Source of the DNA: Anaerolineales bacterium
GTDB lineage: Bacteria; Chloroflexota; Anaerolineae; Anaerolineales; E44-bin32
Direction: 5' to 3'
Length of the DNA stretch: 8,870 nucleotides
Assembly: GCA_030608865.1 (NCBI GenBank)
Contig: JAUWDI010000029.1
Location: 1-8,870, forward strand
Part shown: one piece after another, positions 5,850-8,870 of the stretch
Layout: every line of letters begins with the position of its first letter
How positions within the stretch are numbered: position 1 is the first letter of the stretch
The notes under the pieces: model-generated
What the model was told of the DNA's origin: nothing
The model's database searches: none
What the model saw: the letters and a program-made list of their open reading frames with translations, nothing else
Translations under genes and position numbers: made by a program

Positions 5850-6623
5850 TTAGTACGTAATCAGCGTCCCCTTCGACGAGCCGAGGAGTACCTCTCTTAA
5901 GTGGCCGGGAACCTCGCCAGAAAAAATGCGAACTTCAGCGTCCGGGAATTTTTTTGAGAAGGCCAGCGCATATTTGACTTTCGTTTTCATACCGCCGGTA
6001 ACATCTAGTGGCTCATCATCTGCAAAAATGAGTTCTGTAAATTCGGTCTGGGTGATTGATTGTAGGATCTCCCCGGAACGATCGTATACACCGGGAGTAC
6101 GGCCTGTAAGTAAGATGCGGCTTGGCTTTATTGTTTCGGTTAAATAGGAGAAGATGGCTTCAGTCGAAGCGATCGTTGCTCCTCTGGTTTCATCGAACAC
6201 TACGTCGCCATGGATCACGGGAATCAGACCTTTTGACAGCGCTTGTTGAATTGGTTGGATTGCGAGGCTTATCAACTCACCGTCCTGTGCGAGAGCGGAA
6301 GCGGAAGGAGGGAAAGAGATGACCGGCAGACCAGCCGCAAGTAGTGAGTCCATAACGAACCGGTGCAGCTTATTCGCCGCTTTCCAGACCGCGGCGACCC
6401 CTTTCCAATCCTCAACTGTCGATGCGCCAAGATGGGTGCCGAATTTCGCGGCAGCATGGTGGCCAAAAGACCCCGAACCGTGTCCGAGAAGGATCGATAA
6501 TTCTGGGTTCTCCCTGCGAACATCCTGGATTTCAATGGCCAACCTATCGATTACTTCCAGGCGAGCGGTTTCGGTCTGTGATTTCTCTGTGATCAGTGAG
6601 CCGCCAAGCTTGAGGAAAATCAT
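5850..6623 (-). CDS. ipk: Isopentenyl phosphate kinase
   Basis: This 257-residue cytoplasmic kinase of the amino-acid-kinase superfamily phosphorylates isopentenyl phosphate to isopentenyl diphosphate with ATP, the last step of the alternate mevalonate pathway. Evidence: the N-terminal F-L-K-L-G-G-S (3-9), the substrate-site G-S-G-S-F-G-H (49-55) with the family's marker histidine at 55, P-V-I-H-G-D-V-V-F-D (135-144), and D-V-T-G-G-M-K-T-K (207-215). Length is normal. Two nucleotide-side motifs differ from what I expect: S-T-E at 153-155 where many members have S-G-D, and T-G-R-T-P-G-V-Y-D at 173-181 where many have T-D-x-D-G-V-Y. The start overlaps the mevalonate kinase stop by 4 bases (ATGA), with GAGGTGG (6628-6634) 4 bases upstream, so translation is coupled. 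Another amino-acid-kinase member with a different substrate is possible but unlikely given the neighbour. Confidence 0.9.
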   Translation of the reverse strand: MIFLKLGGSLITEKSQTETARLEVIDRLAIEIQDVRRENPELSILLGHGSGSFGHHAAAKFGTHLGASTVEDWKGVAAVWKAANKLHRFVMDSLLAAGLPVISFPPSASALAQDGELISLAIQPIQQALSKGLIPVIHGDVVFDETRGATIASTEAIFSYLTETIKPSRILLTGRTPGVYDRSGEILQSITQTEFTELIFADDEPLDVTGGMKTKVKYALAFSKKFPDAEVRIFSGEVPGHLREVLLGSSKGTLITY

Positions 6624-7555
6624 CCGTCCACCTCTGTTGTGATAACCTGTTTTGCTCCGGCTTGTCTAAGAGCGGTTTCAACGATTTGCGCGGTATCTGG
6701 CTCAACTAGTGCGAGCATGATGCCGCCCATTCCTGCACCTGATAATTTAGCGCCTAAAGCGCCTGCCTTGCGAGCTTCTCTGATCAGACGTTGAAGTTCA
6801 AGTGAACTAAGACCCATATCTTCCAGCAGCGTCTGGTTTTGATCCATCAGAGCGCCCAAAGACTCGATAGAGCCCGTTTCTAGCATTGTACGGGCTTTTA
6901 TTACGATTTCACCAATCTCTTCGAACCATCCCCCGTATGTCCCCGGGTCTTTTTCCCAGCGCTCACGCAGCAGGCTCACCGGTATGGTGGTTCTCATCGA
7001 CTCACCTGTGTCCCCGATAATCAGATTGAGCGGTGTGGAAATAGGTATGAGCTCTGGTTTGTGTTCGCGAATGAAGTAGACCGGTTTTTCGTAGGCGACT
7101 ACGGTGTTGTCGATCCCGGAGGGTGTGCCGTGATGGATGCACTCGACTGTGTAAGCGATCTTGGAGACTGTTTCATCTTCGAGGGGTTTCGCCAGGTGGG
7201 CGCTCAAAGCGCGGATGATGGCAACCGAGACGGCCGCGCTTGATCCGAGCCCTGAGGCAATGGGGAGCTGCGAGCGAATGGTCAAATGGACATCTACAGG
7301 CGCTTTCACACCGAGTTCGTCAAGAGTGAGGTTTACCGCGGATGCCAATGGATTTTCCCCATCCGTTTCGTGCAGCCAATAGGACTGGCGGATGTCGGGT
7401 GCGTCGATGAGCACGCCACTCGTTACTGGATCGAGGTTTTCAACTTGAACCGTCACACGGATATGGGAAAGAGGGACAGCTATTGCGGGCTGACCGTAAA
7501 CAACTGCGTGTTCCCCGAAGAGTATAGCTTTGCCAGAAGCGCTGGCTAGGGTCAT
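6620..7555 (-). CDS. mvk: Mevalonate kinase
   Basis: This cytoplasmic GHMP-family kinase converts mevalonate to 5-phosphomevalonate with ATP. All three family motifs are present in the 311-residue product: the N-terminal G-K-A-I-L-F-G-E-H-A-V-V-Y-G (8-21, with Lys9 and Glu15), the ATP-binding P-I-A-S-G-L-G-S-S-A-A (98-108), and the C-terminal K-L-S-G-A-G-M-G-G (270-278). Asp149 in P-S-G-I-D-N is the expected catalytic base. F-G-E-H-A-V-V-Y-G is diagnostic for mevalonate kinase and separates it from phosphomevalonate kinase, homoserine kinase and archaeal pantoate kinase. The gene overlaps the UbiA-like gene before it by 4 bases (ATGA) and the kinase gene after it by another 4, with no separate Shine-Dalgarno at its own start, so it depends on translational coupling. 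Reductase, decarboxylase and isomerase steps are not in the window. Confidence 0.95.
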   Translation of the reverse strand: MTLASASGKAILFGEHAVVYGQPAIAVPLSHIRVTVQVENLDPVTSGVLIDAPDIRQSYWLHETDGENPLASAVNLTLDELGVKAPVDVHLTIRSQLPIASGLGSSAAVSVAIIRALSAHLAKPLEDETVSKIAYTVECIHHGTPSGIDNTVVAYEKPVYFIREHKPELIPISTPLNLIIGDTGESMRTTIPVSLLRERWEKDPGTYGGWFEEIGEIVIKARTMLETGSIESLGALMDQNQTLLEDMGLSSLELQRLIREARKAGALGAKLSGAGMGGIMLALVEPDTAQIVETALRQAGAKQVITTEVDG

Positions 7556-8433
7556 AGAGAGAAGTATAGGATGGCGACGGCGATTAAACCCCAGAGTGCA
7601 ACCGTGACCATGAGCGGTTTATCGGACAAAAGGAGTTCTTCCGGTGCGCCGCCTTCGGCTTTAACATGGATAAGAAATAGATAGCGGAAGATCCCATAGA
7701 TTACAAAGGGAATCGTCAACATCATCAAGTAATTACCCTCGAGATTCTCCGCGGTGAAGGTATAGAGAGCGTATGCGAGAATCGTTGTACTGGAGACAAT
7801 CGAAAGCAGGTGATCGATGAACGAGAGGGTATAGCCATCCAACACGCGTCGATGAGAATTCGCATCGTCCGCTAATAGAACCATCTCTGCGCGCCTCTTC
7901 CCCAAAGCCATGAAAAGGGAGATTAAAGTAACGCATACAAACATCCAAGGGGAAAAACGCTGAACCGTGATGAGCACTACTCCTGCCCCAACGCGGAGGA
8001 CAAAGCCAGCGGCGATGACAAGGACATCGATGATGGGAATGTGTTTAAGGTAGAACGAATATAACAAGTTCAAAACCATATAGGTAAGAAGGATGAGACC
8101 GAACTTGATTTCGAGCCAGAATCCGAGGCCGAGAGCTGTGACCGAGAAGAGAATCGCGGCAACTGTTGCGACGTTCTTTGAGAGTTTTCCTGAGGCGAGC
8201 GGGCGCGTTCGCTTCACAGGGTGCTGCCGGTCTTGTTCGAGGTCAACAAGGTCGTTGATGAGATAGACCGCACTTGCTCCCAAACAGAATATAAAGAACC
8301 CTCCAAGGGTTCTAAGGAAGGAAGACAGGTTTAATAATTGCTGATCGAAAACAAGCGCCGTGAAGATAATGCCGTTCTTGACCCATTGCTTGGGGCGCAT
8401 GGCCTTCAGTAGATTTTTGAGCATGGGCCGCAT
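7552..8433 (-). CDS. UbiA-family prenyltransferase, decaprenyl-phosphate phosphoribosyltransferase-like
   Basis: A multi-pass membrane enzyme of the UbiA superfamily, most like decaprenyl-phosphate 5-phosphoribosyltransferases (Rv3806c type), which join a polyprenyl phosphate to phosphoribosyl diphosphate. From the ATG at 8433 it has 293 residues, normal for the family. Family features include the opening L-L-K-A-M-R-P-K-Q-W-V-K-N (8-20), the first Asp-rich motif N-D-L-V-D-L-E-Q-D (60-68) followed by K-R-T-R-P-L-A-S-G (74-82), the second-motif region Y-S-F-Y-L-K-H-I-P-I-I-D-V (125-137), and L-G-K-R-R-A-E (177-183). Eight or nine hydrophobic helices are visible. Start choice is uncertain: ATG 8433 has only a weak GAGG; ATG 8424 and a TTG at 8460 are also in frame; the best Shine-Dalgarno points to an in-frame ATG at 8481 blocked by TAG. 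It overlaps the mevalonate kinase gene by 4 bases. Its exact substrate could differ from decaprenyl phosphate. Confidence 0.85.
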   Translation of the reverse strand: MRPMLKNLLKAMRPKQWVKNGIIFTALVFDQQLLNLSSFLRTLGGFFIFCLGASAVYLINDLVDLEQDRQHPVKRTRPLASGKLSKNVATVAAILFSVTALGLGFWLEIKFGLILLTYMVLNLLYSFYLKHIPIIDVLVIAAGFVLRVGAGVVLITVQRFSPWMFVCVTLISLFMALGKRRAEMVLLADDANSHRRVLDGYTLSFIDHLLSIVSSTTILAYALYTFTAENLEGNYLMMLTIPFVIYGIFRYLFLIHVKAEGGAPEELLLSDKPLMVTVALWGLIAVAILYFSL

Positions 8434-8472
8434 AATAGCAGGAACCTCGGAGGGGGGCAAGAGAGGAGCCGC

Positions 8473-8494
8473 CTAGATCATGATATGCCCTCCT
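8473..8494 (-). promoter_or_regulatory. Strong Shine-Dalgarno plus two-codon start-stop ORF (M-I-stop) before the UbiA-like gene
   Basis: AGGAGGG (8488-8494 on the − strand) is followed 6 bases later by ATG ATC TAG (8481-8473). The ATG is 48 bases from the UbiA-like gene's ATG at 8433 and in the same frame, with sense codons between except the TAG. It is either a minimal upstream ORF that controls translation by re-initiation or a nonsense mutation in an originally longer gene. Confidence 0.6.
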
Positions 8495-8522
8495 GAAAAT
8501 GGGTTGAACATGCAGATTGCAG

Positions 8523-8528
8523 TACAAT
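8523..8528 (+). promoter_or_regulatory. -10-like box (TACAAT) just upstream of tlyA
   Basis: TACAAT ends 7 bases before the ATG at 8536, so transcription would begin at or next to the start codon. The bases between them contain no Shine-Dalgarno, fitting a leaderless mRNA. A TTGAAC at 8504-8509 is only 13 bases from the box, too close to be a normal -35. Confidence 0.45.
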
Positions 8529-8535
8529 CGGGATT

Positions 8536-8870
8536 ATGTCCAGCAAGAAACGCATCGATCTTCTTCTCGTTGATCGCGGTCTCGCCGAAAGCCGTTCCAC
8601 GGCGCAAAAATTGATAATGGCCGGGCTCGTTCGAGTGGAAGGACAGTTGATTCACAAAGCATCTCAAAAAGCAGAACCGGGGATGTTGATCGAGGTGGCC
8701 TCCGGACCACGATTCGTCTCACGCGGAGGAGAGAAATTACAAGCAGGCATGGAAACATTTGCGGTGACTGTGGAGGATCGACTGTGTGCCGATGTGGGTG
8801 CATCCACGGGAGGGTTCACCGATTGTCTCCTGCAGCATGGGGCTGCGCGTGTGTATACGATCGACGTGGG
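8536..8870 (+). CDS. tlyA: TlyA-family rRNA 2'-O-methyltransferase (N-terminal part, cut by the window edge)
   Basis: TlyA proteins methylate the 2'-hydroxyl of cytidines in 16S and/or 23S rRNA using S-adenosylmethionine; some are annotated as hemolysins. The window holds the first 111 codons and runs off the right edge with no stop, so about 60% of a normal 250-270 residue protein is missing. What is present matches the family in order: an S4 RNA-binding domain (about 4-55, starting R-I-D-L-L-L-V-D-R-G-L and including the R-S-T-A-Q-K-L-I-M-A-G-L-V helix-turn), the linker R-F-V-S-R-G-G-E-K-L (59-68), and the methyltransferase SAM motif D-V-G-A-S-T-G-G-F-T-D (86-96) followed by V-Y-T-I-D-V. 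The ATG at 8536 puts the S4 domain at the expected N-terminus; there is no Shine-Dalgarno. It diverges from the UbiA-like gene across about 100 bases. Identification is secure despite truncation. Confidence 0.93.
   Translation, partial: MSSKKRIDLLLVDRGLAESRSTAQKLIMAGLVRVEGQLIHKASQKAEPGMLIEVASGPRFVSRGGEKLQAGMETFAVTVEDRLCADVGASTGGFTDCLLQHGAARVYTIDV

Noticed and set aside
6620..7555. GHMP kinase near panB read as archaeal-type pantoate kinase
   Set aside because: The N-terminal F-G-E-H-A-V-V-Y-G and the P-S-G-I-D-N motif are those of mevalonate kinase, and the partner gene is an isopentenyl phosphate kinase.
8434..8460. TTG start at 8460 for the UbiA-like gene
   Set aside because: No Shine-Dalgarno precedes it and the added residues are Pro-rich and not part of the family; ATG 8433 is simpler, though not proven.
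8473..8803. − strand open frames opposite tlyA
   Set aside because: They overlap the clear S4 and methyltransferase coding region on the + strand, which is recognisable along its whole length.

Overview
The window looks like chromosomal housekeeping DNA from an uncultured or environmental member of the Chloroflexota, most likely Anaerolineae or a near relative. This is an inference with three supports: a bacterial-style mevalonate kinase coupled to an isopentenyl phosphate kinase, a lipoprotein with a long Thr/Pro linker before an SH3-like domain, and coding style typical of that phylum. I see no transposase, integrase, tRNA, rRNA, CRISPR array or phage gene.

Layout from left to right. (1) rph (RNase PH) on the + strand, closed by a Rho-independent terminator. 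(2) A convergent − strand gene for an unrecognised 329-residue protein with two helical-hairpin repeats and a C-terminal globular domain. (3) Divergent from it, a + strand SH3b-type lipoprotein with its own terminator. (4) A 288-base non-coding stretch holding a perfect 15-bp inverted repeat of REP-like type and a second small hairpin. (5) A long block of − strand genes, in transcription order: a UbiA-family polyprenyl-phosphate phosphoribosyltransferase-like membrane enzyme, mevalonate kinase, isopentenyl phosphate kinase, panB, an unrecognised 422-424 residue soluble protein, and an unrecognised five-helix membrane protein. (6) At the right edge, divergent on the + strand, the first 111 codons of a TlyA-family rRNA methyltransferase.

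The UbiA-like, mevalonate kinase and isopentenyl phosphate kinase genes overlap by 4 bases (ATGA) at each junction, so they form one translationally coupled unit. It joins isoprenoid precursor supply to an enzyme that uses a polyprenyl substrate. Having isopentenyl phosphate kinase beside mevalonate kinase points to the alternate mevalonate route, in which mevalonate 5-phosphate is decarboxylated first and isopentenyl phosphate is then phosphorylated. panB lies 151 bases further on and has a good promoter and Shine-Dalgarno sequence of its own. It is followed after 30-36 bases by the unknown 422-424 residue gene, so these two are probably co-transcribed.

The most unusual points are: a strong Shine-Dalgarno and ATG upstream of the UbiA-like gene, in frame with it but stopped by TAG at the third codon; two genes with a -10-like box only 7-8 bases before the ATG and no Shine-Dalgarno (possible leaderless mRNAs); the unknown panB-linked gene; and an isopentenyl phosphate kinase with changed nucleotide-site motifs. 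I did not find a clearly new multi-gene system.
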